DNA of 12,944 nucleotides from Actinomycetota bacterium (GCA_003567835.1 PWYO01000322.1:1-12944), one strand, 5' to 3'. Positions 1-6,681 are shown, counted from the first letter of the stretch. Numbers and translations: made by a program. Notes: generated from the sequence alone by a model not told the origin.

Positions 1-585
1 AGCAATATTTATGACAGCATTTTAGAAGATGACCAAAACCAATTCTTACAATACATTGCTGAGTATAATCAGGGTCAAGATATCATCACCCTGGGAAAAT
101 TAAAGCAAAACATATTGAAAAAATTTATTTGCAGGCCCCCTCTGGATATGGACATAGAAGATTCGGATCGGTTAAGAGAGCAGGAAAGAAAAAATATGAT
201 CCGGCTTTTAAATAAGCTGGCAGCGCTGACCGCTAGCCATGATCCCCAGACCGTACAATCCCTATACCTGAAGGGGGCTCTTAAGGCATGGTCTTTGCTG
301 CTCAAAGAGAGCATCTGTCAGGTTTTGGGCCTTTATGATGATGTAGAAAGGGCAAGGGTTTTTTTAAGGCCTGTCCATGATGGAGACTGGGAAACCATAG
401 AGCAAAAAATGGAAAGACTGTTCAGCCACCGTGTTTGGTCTGATCATCGTAGCCGGGTTGTACAGGAACTCAAGAATAGCAGGAAAGACGAAGCTTTGGA
501 TTTTCTAAAAAGCAGGGGTTTGAGCGTAAATTGGGTGCTCAGCGATAGTGGCGCTCGGGTGAATGTTCATCATTTCATAGACTGA
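1..585 (+). CDS. C-terminal part of an unrecognised helical protein (5' truncated by window edge)
   Basis: The frame is open from the first base to TGA at 583-585, giving 194 residues without an N-terminus. The TTG at 115 is only an internal leucine codon, because the frame continues upstream with ordinary protein-like sequence. The product looks soluble and rich in charged amphipathic helices, with heptad-like Leu/Ile spacing around the DSDRLREQERKNMIRLLNKL stretch. It has no membrane segment and no motif that I recognise. The C-terminus ends in a short VNVHHFID tail. The gene is followed by 488 bases without a well-supported gene, so it is probably the last gene of its transcript. I do not recognise the family, and the missing N-terminal part may hold the informative domain. 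It is confidently coding; the function is unknown. Confidence 0.7.
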   Translation, partial: SNIYDSILEDDQNQFLQYIAEYNQGQDIITLGKLKQNILKKFICRPPLDMDIEDSDRLREQERKNMIRLLNKLAALTASHDPQTVQSLYLKGALKAWSLLLKESICQVLGLYDDVERARVFLRPVHDGDWETIEQKMERLFSHRVWSDHRSRVVQELKNSRKDEALDFLKSRGLSVNWVLSDSGARVNVHHFID

Positions 586-964
586 CGCATGGTGCAGGCA
601 CAAGGATTTTTGAAAGTGTATCAGGCCTATGCCTTTATTTTCACAACTTTTTTTCTAAAATTACCCTTTACAGAGCAGTAGATGACAACTACGGTTTTAT
701 TTGCTGCAAGCCCAAAAAGCCCTGAAAGTTTGGGTGGGCTGTCCCTGCCGGAAAGACAGCCTCAGCATGAGCAATTTTCCATTTTAATCAATGAACGAAA
801 AGTGATGCAAGCACCATGCAATTGACCAAAAAAACATCCATTTTTTAAACGGGCAGACATTGGCCTATACCGCTCAGCTATAATGCCGCTGAACCAAAAG
901 CATGAGGCTGCTCCTGTCAACAGCGGAAACCATCAAAGGATTCTGTAGCCCTAAAACCCTATTC

Positions 965-994
965 TATAAAGCAATTGCTTTTATGGCATATAAT
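965..994 (+). promoter_or_regulatory. Candidate promoter for the micropeptide/RRM unit
   Basis: A perfect TATAAT lies at 989-994. The best -35 match 18 bases upstream is TATAAA (965-970), which agrees with TTGACA at three positions only. A second TATAAT at 1033-1038 has no good -35. The region is AT-rich, so chance matches are likely. Confidence 0.3.
968..981. repeat. Perfect 14-bp palindrome AAAGCAATTGCTTT
   Basis: The 14 bases are exactly self-complementary. They lie just upstream of a TATAAT hexamer at 989-994, where the -35 box of a promoter for the micropeptide/RRM unit would fall. That position suits an operator for a dimeric repressor, but no regulator can be named. A weak terminator is less likely because only a short T-run follows. 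Confidence 0.4.
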
Positions 995-1073
995 GATAAA
1001 ATAATGAGGTATCATAAAGATTAGTAAGGATTTATAATAATCATAAGAGAGTAGCAGGTAAGCCTCAACCAGT

Positions 1074-1172
1074 ATGCATTTTCTCCCGCTTATGCTTTTA
1101 TCCTTTGTTGGTTTATTATTCATGCTTGCTGTTCTTAATGGGTGTATTTTTAAACAAAAGAAAGGTATCTAA
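1074..1172 (+). CDS. Possible 32-residue single-span membrane micropeptide
   Basis: ATG at 1074 opens 32 codons ending in TAA at 1170-1172. The product starts MHFLPLMLLSFVGLLF, continues hydrophobic to about residue 24 (one Cys near the end of the span), and ends in a basic tail FKQKKGI. That is the layout of a one-pass membrane micropeptide with a positively charged cytoplasmic end. The stop touches the GTG start of the RRM gene, which would allow translational coupling. An in-frame TAA at 1059-1061 excludes a longer form. Against it, there is no good Shine-Dalgarno site (AGGT lies 14 bases upstream), and such short hydrophobic ORFs occur by chance in AT-rich DNA. Function is unknown. Confidence 0.3.
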   Translation: MHFLPLMLLSFVGLLFMLAVLNGCIFKQKKGI

Positions 1173-1523
1173 GTGAACAAGAGACTCTATGTAGGAAATC
1201 TCGATTATGCGACTACGGATCAGGAGCTGGAAGAATTATTTGCAACCGAAGGCAAAGTGGTTTTCTCCAAGGTCATAAACAGGGCAGATGGAAAATCTCG
1301 CGGTTTCGGTTTTGTAGAGATGGACACAGAAGAAGAAGCAAAAAAGGCTATGGAAAAATTTGACCAGTCTACATTCAAAGACAGAACCATTGTGGTCAAT
1401 GAAGCAAAGTCTAGAGAAAAAAGAAGTTTCCAGCAGGACACTAGGGGCAAAAGAGGCTATAGAGACAAAGGCAAGGATGACCTCAATTCTAAATTGAGAA
1501 AATTAAGAAAAAGATTCAATTAA
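1173..1523 (+). CDS. RRM-domain RNA-binding protein
   Basis: A 116-residue protein with one RNA recognition motif filling residues 3 to about 80. RNP2 is LYVGNL (5-10) and RNP1 is RGFGFVEM (43-50), so the aromatic RNA-stacking positions Tyr6, Phe45 and Phe47 are all present. The tail (from about residue 83) is very basic and Arg/Lys-rich, likely adding non-specific RNA affinity. Small single-RRM proteins like this occur in cyanobacteria, spirochaetes and some other bacteria; cyanobacterial ones are often cold-responsive, but nothing here shows that for this gene. The start is GTG at 1173, with GAAAGG at 1160-1165 seven bases upstream; this start places RNP2 at the usual distance from the N-terminus. 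The gene abuts the possible micropeptide and converges on the lipoprotein gene 14 bases downstream, with no intrinsic terminator seen between them. The RNA target is unknown. Confidence 0.93.
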   Translation: MNKRLYVGNLDYATTDQELEELFATEGKVVFSKVINRADGKSRGFGFVEMDTEEEAKKAMEKFDQSTFKDRTIVVNEAKSREKRSFQQDTRGKRGYRDKGKDDLNSKLRKLRKRFN

Positions 1524-1537
1524 GCATTCCTATAACC

Positions 1538-2647
1538 CTAATTCCAAGCTTTACGAGCAGCTATATTTTCATTCAATAGATAAAATTGAATGTCCTTGAT
1601 GATTTCTGCCTGGCCGCCCCAGGTGCGGCTGCAGTAATAATGGAAGTTGTAAAGCAGAGGGTCATTTCGAACAAAAGATAAGTAAACATAAGCATTCGCT
1701 AACCCATAAAATGTGGTTTCTGCATGGTGGTGCATGGCAGGATCAAAGGGCACCCAGCCATAGCGCTCCAGATAAACTTCAGGCCAGTTATGCCCCTGGG
1801 AAATATTTTCGCCTTGGAGGAAATAACCTTCTATGGATCGGGCGGGAAAACCGGATGCTCTGCACAGGGCTACAAAAACATCTGTAAATTCTGTACAGTC
1901 GCCACGCCCTTCTTTCAATGCTTGTACTGCCCCCAAAGACTGGGGATTGTAGGCATCATAGTTTATACTGGCAACAACATAATCATAAATCATTTGTATT
2001 TGTTCCACAGGGCAGCAAGCCTGGTCAACCACGATGCTGTTTTCTGAGATTATAGGATCATCGGACTCAATATATTTTTCAGGTTCCAGATATAAGCTAA
2101 AATCGGTATCCTCTTTTGTACTTAACCCTGTTTGAGCGGCTTCATCCAAACCATAGCTATAGAGGATCATTTGGGTGGAGATCTCAATGGACTGATCTCG
2201 GTCTAGGTTTTTGAACATAAATTCTGCATAGGTATTGGGTCCTTTCTTAAATACCCGGCTGGGCTGGGTGCAGTAGGTTGTATTTTTCATGTATTGCCTG
2301 CCCAGATAATCTTCGGGTACTGTGGTGGTCAGCACCATCTTTTCGACCGGTTCGGAGATTTTGATAGCATAGGAGATGATCAACTGGACCTCTTTGCCCG
2401 TCTCTGGGGGCAGAGGCTGGGGGCTAAATGTTTCTTGGGCGTCAGGGGAGTGGGGATCTTTTTGGGCGGGCAGCTCAGAATCTTGCCCATCATATATGGG
2501 CTGTTCTGCTTCATCTGTATCCTTTATGGGCTGTTCTGCTGCATCTGTATCCTTTTCAGTTTCATAAGGGGGGAGGCAGCAGGAGAAAACGGCTGCAGCG
2601 GCCAGTAAACTGATTAAAAAGAATACGATGTATTTTATCCTAATCAT
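1538..2647 (-). CDS. Lipoprotein with transglutaminase-like (cysteine protease fold) domain
   Basis: A 369-residue exported protein. The N-terminus has a basic start, a hydrophobic stretch (about 6-21) and VFSC ending at Cys23 (a second Cys follows). This reads as a signal peptidase II site, with Phe at -2 instead of the usual small residue. Residues about 25-85 form an acidic, Pro-rich linker with a tandem 10-residue repeat. The middle (about 86-200) looks like a beta-rich domain. The transglutaminase-like core is at about 215-305, with triad Cys251 (GRGDC), His286 (GHNWPE) and Asp302 (FDPA), all present. Family members act as transglutaminases, peptidases or deamidases, so the reaction here is unknown; a cell-envelope protein substrate is likely. 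ATG at 2647 is chosen because the signal peptide begins there, although no Shine-Dalgarno site is visible. It diverges from the AraC-type regulator, which may control it. Confidence 0.88.
   Translation of the reverse strand: MIRIKYIVFFLISLLAAAAVFSCCLPPYETEKDTDAAEQPIKDTDEAEQPIYDGQDSELPAQKDPHSPDAQETFSPQPLPPETGKEVQLIISYAIKISEPVEKMVLTTTVPEDYLGRQYMKNTTYCTQPSRVFKKGPNTYAEFMFKNLDRDQSIEISTQMILYSYGLDEAAQTGLSTKEDTDFSLYLEPEKYIESDDPIISENSIVVDQACCPVEQIQMIYDYVVASINYDAYNPQSLGAVQALKEGRGDCTEFTDVFVALCRASGFPARSIEGYFLQGENISQGHNWPEVYLERYGWVPFDPAMHHHAETTFYGLANAYVYLSFVRNDPLLYNFHYYCSRTWGGQAEIIKDIQFYLLNENIAARKAWN
2496..2555 (-). repeat. Two tandem 30-bp units inside the lipoprotein linker
   Basis: Units 2496-2525 and 2526-2555 are identical except at one base (2511 T, 2541 G). 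On the coding strand they encode KDTDAAEQPI and KDTDEAEQPI, residues 32-51. The unit keeps the reading frame, so copy number could change linker length without breaking the protein. It looks like a recent duplication. Confidence 0.9.
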
Positions 2648-2694
2648 AATAATCTAACCAGTTCTTTGACCATTTAATATTTTTGTCTTTCCTT

Positions 2695-2722
2695 ATTATA
2701 GAATGTCTTTTTGCTGTGTAGT
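2695..2722 (-). promoter_or_regulatory. Candidate promoter of the lipoprotein gene
   Basis: On the minus strand, TATAAT (plus 2695-2700) is preceded 16 bases upstream by ACTACA (plus 2717-2722), which matches TTGACA at three positions. It would give a leader of roughly 40 bases before the ATG. The -10 is perfect but the -35 is weak. Confidence 0.35.
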
Positions 2723-2789
2723 ACCAATATAGTGAGGTTTTAAAAAAAAGTCATCTATTTTTTGTTTATACGGCTGTCCACAAATCAGG

Positions 2790-2870
2790 GCAGCATAATT
2801 TGCTGCATCTTAACTGCAAGGCATTTTGTACCAGCCTTGCAGGCATCAAAGCATGAACAAATCTTATGCT
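2790..2870. repeat. Cluster of three consecutive hairpins
   Basis: GCAGCA 2790-2795 pairs with TGCTGC 2801-2806 (loop 5). CTGCAAGGC 2814-2822 pairs perfectly with GCCTTGCAG 2834-2842 (9 bp, loop 11). AGCAT 2850-2854 pairs with ATGCT 2866-2870 (loop 11). No T-run follows the 9-bp stem on either strand, so it is not a standard terminator. It could be part of a small RNA, a structured leader or a binding site. Confidence 0.55.
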
Positions 2871-3114
2871 GCACAGGTTCATTGGTTGAGGCTGCTTTGG
2901 CAGACTTCTTTTGGGTTTGTTTCAAACTATCATTTTTTCCAATGGTGGAACATATGATTTATTATAAAAAATTTGGAATATTTTTATAATTGTGTTAATT
3001 TATATAATCCTGGTATGCCCAAATGAACGTTTTGCAGGCTGAGTGCTGCATTTTCAATGTTTGGGTTTGTGCCAAATCAGCAGCCGTAAACTTCAGATGA
3101 AGAAAGGAAATAGT

Positions 3115-4011
3115 ATGGTGGATAGCAGCATCCAAGCCATAGTGGCTCGTAAATCAAAGCCGGACCCAAAGATGCCTGAAAATGCGTTTGAAGCTTATCA
3201 TAGCAGCAGTGTAGATGTTCTGATTACCCACAAACCTTTACCAACCGGACCCGGCATGCATGCCCACCGGGGGTATGAATTTTTCATCCCCATGGATGCT
3301 TTGCAACAAGAGGTACGGCTGGAGATAGAGGGCAATCCTTCCATAAGGCCGGTGCACAGAAATCTGATACCCTGCAATCCTGAACAATACCATGGTAGCA
3401 AAAAAAGCTTGGCCATTCATAGAACGGTATGCATATATGTGCAGAAAGAATATATGCAGAATACGGCTTATGCCCTTTCCGGGAGCAAACATATATTTTT
3501 TACAGCAAAGAATAATACGTTCACCTCTGACCTTTGCCAGCTTTTGGACCTTTTTGTAGAGGAAGCGCGAAACCGGCAGACCGGGTATAAATTTATGCTG
3601 GAAAGCATCAGCACGCAGATTGTAATCAATCTTTTACGCAATACAGAAAGCAATATTCAGAAAAAAATGCTTAAAAAAGAATTGAGTGCCAGGAACAATA
3701 TTGCCAAAGTCATTGATTATATCCATCATAATGACTATAAGGAAATTAAAAATGATGAACTGCTGAAATTGGCCAATTTGAGCCCGTATTACTTCGTACG
3801 GCTGTTTAAAAAAGAAACAGGTGCCACCCCGCATCAATATTTGGTGAACCGAAGAATAGAAAAAGCCAAACAGCTTTTAAAACTAAGCAGTCATTCCATT
3901 ACAGAAATCTGTTTTTTATGCGGTTTTAGCAACCATAGCCATTTTGCCAAAGTATTTAAAAGAAAGACGGGGACAAGCCCATTGAAATTTCGCCAGCAAA
4001 GCCATCCATGA
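3115..4011 (+). CDS. AraC-family transcriptional regulator with cupin-like sensor domain
   Basis: A 298-residue protein. The N-terminal part (about 30-130) resembles the AraC ligand-binding cupin: MHAHRGYEFF supplies His49, His51 and Glu55, the usual HxH...E pattern that can hold a metal or ligand. A helical linker spans about 135-185. The C-terminal AraC/XylS domain has two helix-turn-helix units, one around 213-243 (DELLKLANLSPYYFVRLFKK) and one around 261-293 (SITEICFLCGFSNHSHFAKVF, ending KTGTSPLKFR), matching the family signature closely. ATG at 3115 is preferred because GAAAGGA (3102-3108) lies six bases upstream; an earlier in-frame start at 3043 has no such site and no conserved sequence. 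Such proteins usually respond to a small molecule, often a sugar. The divergent lipoprotein gene is the nearest possible target, but the effector is not predictable. Confidence 0.93.
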   Translation: MVDSSIQAIVARKSKPDPKMPENAFEAYHSSSVDVLITHKPLPTGPGMHAHRGYEFFIPMDALQQEVRLEIEGNPSIRPVHRNLIPCNPEQYHGSKKSLAIHRTVCIYVQKEYMQNTAYALSGSKHIFFTAKNNTFTSDLCQLLDLFVEEARNRQTGYKFMLESISTQIVINLLRNTESNIQKKMLKKELSARNNIAKVIDYIHHNDYKEIKNDELLKLANLSPYYFVRLFKKETGATPHQYLVNRRIEKAKQLLKLSSHSITEICFLCGFSNHSHFAKVFKRKTGTSPLKFRQQSHP

Positions 4012-4163
4012 TGAAGCAGTTGTTCAATGATTGGGTTCCATTTCTTCTAGAGGCAATCGTGGCAAATAGGGGGGGGGCAGAGAGAACAACCCGAATTCGG
4101 AGATTTGATTTCCGCAAGCAGGCCCAATTTGCAGTGTTTTTTGCATATGGTCCATTTTTATAA
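4008..4163 (+). CDS. Possible 51-residue ORF overlapping the AraC stop, with a nine-G tract
   Basis: ATG at 4008 overlaps the AraC stop as ATGA, a classic coupling arrangement. The ORF begins MMKQLFNDWVPFLLEAIVAN, passes through a run of nine G (4069-4077) read as Arg-Gly-Gly, continues through a basic patch TTRIRRFDFRKQ, and ends at TAA 4161-4163 after a hydrophobic C-terminus. There is no separate Shine-Dalgarno site and I recognise no homologue. It may simply be read-through sequence after the regulator. The G tract would shift the frame if its length changed. Confidence 0.2.
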   Translation: MMKQLFNDWVPFLLEAIVANRGGAERTTRIRRFDFRKQAQFAVFFAYGPFL

Positions 4164-4591
4164 GGCAACCTGCAACAGGTAATTGGCTGAAAGAAAATTG
4201 TAGCCACTGTATCTATGATTGTTCATAGTCTAGAAAAAAGTTTGACTTATGCTGCATGAAAAAAGTGCGAAATAGGAGAACCAAACTTTTTAGGCTATAA
4301 ACAACAATTTAGCACACAAGAAACCATTATGGCCTCTGGCCAAGGTATAAGCATACAGCATTTAAAACAGATTACAGCACTGCACAAACACATCTTTTCC
4401 CTGTTTCTTGCCGCCAGAGCCAATGATGGTCTTTGTAAACCTATTTTAACCAGATAAAAAGGAGCAAAGCAGTGGTACAAGCCGCATAGGCATGCTATAA
4501 TTTTAATCATTATGCCCGTGAACATATTACGTATTGTATTGACATCGAACCACTTTTTTCGCTCTGCATATTTTTTTGGAAGGTGCAGCAT
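4012..4591. other. Long intergenic region upstream of the DUF1846 gene
   Basis: Apart from the doubtful small ORF at its left edge, I see no gene. It contains two short perfect hairpins, ACCTG/CAGGT (4168-4172, 4176-4180) and TGGCC/GGCCA (4330-4334, 4338-4342), neither followed by a T-run. A TTGACT near 4234 and a TTGACA at 4539-4544 have no -10 at proper spacing. The promoter candidate at 4473-4501 is the best regulatory signal. Confidence 0.4.
4474..4501 (+). promoter_or_regulatory. Extended -10 promoter candidate for the DUF1846 gene
   Basis: TGCTATAAT at 4493-4501 is a perfect -10 with the extended TG element. A -35 of GGTACA (4474-4479, 16-base spacer) is weak, as expected for extended -10 promoters. 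The leader to the ATG would be about 85 bases. Confidence 0.5.
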
Positions 4592-6118
4592 ATGGGCAAA
4601 ATAGGTTTTGATAATGCCCGATACCTCAAGGAACAAACCGAAGCAATTCTAAAGCGGGTGGATCAGTTTGACAATAAGCTGTATCTGGAATTTGGGGGCA
4701 AACTTTGCTTTGACTACCATGCAGCAAGGGTGCTTCCCGGATATGATCCTAATGTTAAAATCCAATTGCTGCAGTCTTTGAAAGATAAAATCTGTATTAT
4801 CCTTTGCATACATGCAGATGACATTGAAAAGGGAAGGCTGAGGGGAGATTTTGGCATTACCTATGATGAAGCCACGCTGAAATTAATTGACGATCTTCGA
4901 AAGTGGGATCTTGACATACTGGCAGTAGTCATTACCCGTTATGACGGCCAGTCTTCAGCTCTGGTGTTTAAAAACAAGCTGGAAAGACGAAAAGAAAAAG
5001 TCTATCTCCATGTTCCTATAGAGGGCTATCCCTCCGATATAGATGCTGTCTGCAGCAAGCATGGTTTTGGGAAAAATGATTATATTGATACCCGTAAACC
5101 TATTGTGGTGGTGACTGCACCTGGCCCCAACAGCGGAAAACTTTCTACCTGTCTCTCCCAGATTTACCATGACCATCAGCGGAACATTCATGCCGGATAT
5201 GCCAAATTTGAGACCTTTCCCATATGGAATCTTCCCTTAAAGCATCCGGTTAATGTTGCCTATGAGGCAGCAACTGCAGATATTCAGGACTCCAATCTGG
5301 TAGACCCATTTCACCTCAATACATACAACAAAATTGCCACCAATTACAATCGGGATGTGGAGAGTTTCCCCATCCTGCAGCTGATTATACAAAAGATCAC
5401 CGAAAAGAATGACGCCAGCCTGCCCCTGTATAATTCCCCCACAGATATGGGTGTAAACCGTGTATACTGGGGCATTGTGGATATGGAAATCGTGGAGCAA
5501 GCATCAAAGCAGGAGCTGATCCGCCGTTATTTCCGCTACCATAACCAATATGTGATGGGCATTGAAAAAAAACAAACCATGGAGCGGGTCAGGCTTTTAA
5601 TGGAAGAATTGGGGGTCAAGGTCAGCGATCGAAAAGTGGTCGAAATTGCCAGGGAAAGCGCCTTGGAAGCAAAAACCAAAGGCAAAGGCCATGCGGGCAT
5701 TTACTGCGGCGCGGCCATAGCCCTAAACAATGAAGAGATTGTTACTGGGAAAAACTCCAAGCTGATGCATGCTTCTTCCAGTCTGGTGCTCAATGCCATA
5801 AAAACGCTGGCCAATATCCCTGATGAAATACATCTTTTGTCTCCCCAGGTTATCGAGCAGATTGGCAAACTAAAAAAAGGAATATTTCAATCAGATTCTG
5901 AAAGCCTGGACCTGCAGGAAACGCTTATAGCCCTTTCCATAAGCTCGACCACCAACCATACCGCTGAATTGGCAATGGCAAAACTTGCCCAGCTGAAAAA
6001 TTGTGAAATGCATATGACCCATTTGCCCACCCCTGGAGACGATATTGGTTTAAAAAGGCTGGGGGTTAATCTCACCACCGACGGCAAGTTTTCTTCACCC
6101 AATCTGTTTATTACCTGA
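4592..6118 (+). CDS. DUF1846 / UPF0371 family protein
   Basis: A 508-residue soluble protein recognised as DUF1846 from its N-terminus (MGKIGFDNARYLKEQTEAIL), the conserved YLEFGGKLCFDYHAARVLPG segment (31-50), the FGITYDEATL stretch and the TAPGPNSGKLST stretch. The length fits the family, usually about 490-505 residues. APGPNSGKLST (176-186) resembles a P-loop (G178...G182-K183-x-S185), so nucleotide binding is plausible but unproven here. The family is found in many Firmicutes and some other anaerobes; its biochemical role is, to my knowledge, not established. ATG at 4592 is chosen over GTG at 4583 because GGAAGG (4578-4583) is eight bases upstream of it and the GTG falls inside that site. 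It stands alone, with 580 bases upstream and a convergent membrane-protein gene downstream. Confidence 0.92.
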   Translation: MGKIGFDNARYLKEQTEAILKRVDQFDNKLYLEFGGKLCFDYHAARVLPGYDPNVKIQLLQSLKDKICIILCIHADDIEKGRLRGDFGITYDEATLKLIDDLRKWDLDILAVVITRYDGQSSALVFKNKLERRKEKVYLHVPIEGYPSDIDAVCSKHGFGKNDYIDTRKPIVVVTAPGPNSGKLSTCLSQIYHDHQRNIHAGYAKFETFPIWNLPLKHPVNVAYEAATADIQDSNLVDPFHLNTYNKIATNYNRDVESFPILQLIIQKITEKNDASLPLYNSPTDMGVNRVYWGIVDMEIVEQASKQELIRRYFRYHNQYVMGIEKKQTMERVRLLMEELGVKVSDRKVVEIARESALEAKTKGKGHAGIYCGAAIALNNEEIVTGKNSKLMHASSSLVLNAIKTLANIPDEIHLLSPQVIEQIGKLKKGIFQSDSESLDLQETLIALSISSTTNHTAELAMAKLAQLKNCEMHMTHLPTPGDDIGLKRLGVNLTTDGKFSSPNLFIT

Positions 6119-6119
6119 A

Positions 6120-6139
6120 CCTGGCCTGAAAGACCAGGC
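6120..6139. terminator. Weak hairpin between convergent genes
   Basis: Between the DUF1846 stop and the end of the membrane-protein gene, CCTGG 6120-6124 can pair with CCAGG 6134-6138, or alternatively GCCTG 6124-6128 with CAGGC 6135-6139 (loop 6). There is no T-run on either strand, so intrinsic termination is doubtful; the position is the main argument. Confidence 0.25.
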
Positions 6140-6150
6140 AAGGTTGCAGG

Positions 6151-6435
6151 TTAGAGATCTCCATGCCTTTTTCGACTGCTGTATCCGCCCCCATAGGACG
6201 AAAGGTCCAAGAGTATGCCAATGGCAATCAGCACCCATTCAAATCCGGTTATGCCCGGACCCCTAAACCAGCTGATCATATAAAAGATCATGGTAAATGG
6301 CGCAAATAAGGCAAATAGTATGGGAACAATCCATAGCCTGAATGCAGAGCTAAAAAGGGCAGGGTCTATGATCCACCATACCAGAAGCCCGATCCTGGGG
6401 CCCAAAAACATGGCCGTGACAATTGCGCAGCACAT
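6151..6435 (-). CDS. Small conserved-looking integral membrane protein
   Basis: A 94-residue protein with hydrophobic segments at about residues 4-24, 32-55 and 64-80, suggesting two or three membrane spans. The GPRIGLLVWWIIDPA motif near the N-terminus and the ITGFEWVLIAIGILLDLSSYGGG block near the C-terminus are well-ordered and resemble a family of uncharacterised small membrane proteins seen in diverse bacteria. I know no assigned function. The C-terminus is Arg/Lys-rich (SSRKRHGDL). The start is ATG at 6435, with AGGAGG on the minus strand (plus 6440-6445) four bases upstream, the strongest ribosome site in the window, which supports real translation. It ends 32 bases from the convergent DUF1846 stop. 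Confidence 0.82.
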   Translation of the reverse strand: MCCAIVTAMFLGPRIGLLVWWIIDPALFSSAFRLWIVPILFALFAPFTMIFYMISWFRGPGITGFEWVLIAIGILLDLSSYGGGYSSRKRHGDL

Positions 6436-6681
6436 CTATCCTCCTGTTGCTGTATGTATTGACTTGTAAATGCTATAAGATTTTGTCCAATATGGTCTAA
6501 AAATTAGATGCTAATCATAAATTATAAAACATAATAGAAGATTATAGGAGTCCATGTTGCTATAAATGAATATTTTCCATAAACATTTGGTTATGCGCAT
6601 CATTGAAAAGATTGGACTGCGCATGCCTAGTGCACAAGTGGATGCAACCGAAGACAACATAGATTGAAAAAATTGATCAAA

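Larger units (their letters stand above)
586..1073. other. Long intergenic region with short inverted repeats and -10-like sites
   Basis: No convincing gene is seen here. A weak hairpin (AGGC 623-626, GCCT 631-634, then a T-rich stretch) could end the upstream transcript. A perfect 7-bp inverted repeat GGCTGTC/GACAGCC lies at 737-743 and 755-761. Its left arm overlaps two alternative partners: CCCAAA 711-716 with TTTGGG 729-734, and AGCCCA 709-714 with TGGGCT 735-740. CCGCTG 886-891 pairs with CAGCGG 921-926. TTGACC at 822-827 followed 16 bases later by TTTAAA could be a promoter, and TATAAT occurs at 879-884. Whether any of this is a small RNA cannot be told from one sequence. Confidence 0.4.
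2648..3114. other. Divergent intergenic region between lipoprotein and AraC genes
   Basis: No convincing gene is seen. It holds the candidate lipoprotein promoter, a hairpin cluster at 2790-2870, a short stem GTTTG/CAAAC (2915-2919, 2923-2927) followed by six T at 2933-2938, and two TATAAT hexamers (2985-2990 and 3003-3008) that could serve the AraC gene but have no good -35. A long open frame from TTG at 2762 lacks a ribosome site and reads as composition noise. Confidence 0.45.

Noticed and set aside
1724..2613. Plus-strand ORFs opposite the lipoprotein gene
   Set aside because: They are antisense to an intact signal peptide and catalytic triad; one of them is simply the 30-bp repeat read in another frame.
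2762..2989. 75-residue plus-strand ORF in the divergent gap
   Set aside because: TTG start without a ribosome site; Cys/Phe-rich random-looking composition; it overlaps hairpins that explain the sequence better.
4539..4572. TTGACA promoter immediately before DUF1846
   Set aside because: The -35 is perfect, but the nearest -10-like hexamer is about 22 bases away and would overlap the ribosome site.
4295..4636. 113-residue minus-strand ORF upstream of DUF1846
   Set aside because: It runs into the DUF1846 start region on the opposite strand, has no ribosome site or recognisable motif, and is antisense to the promoter candidate.
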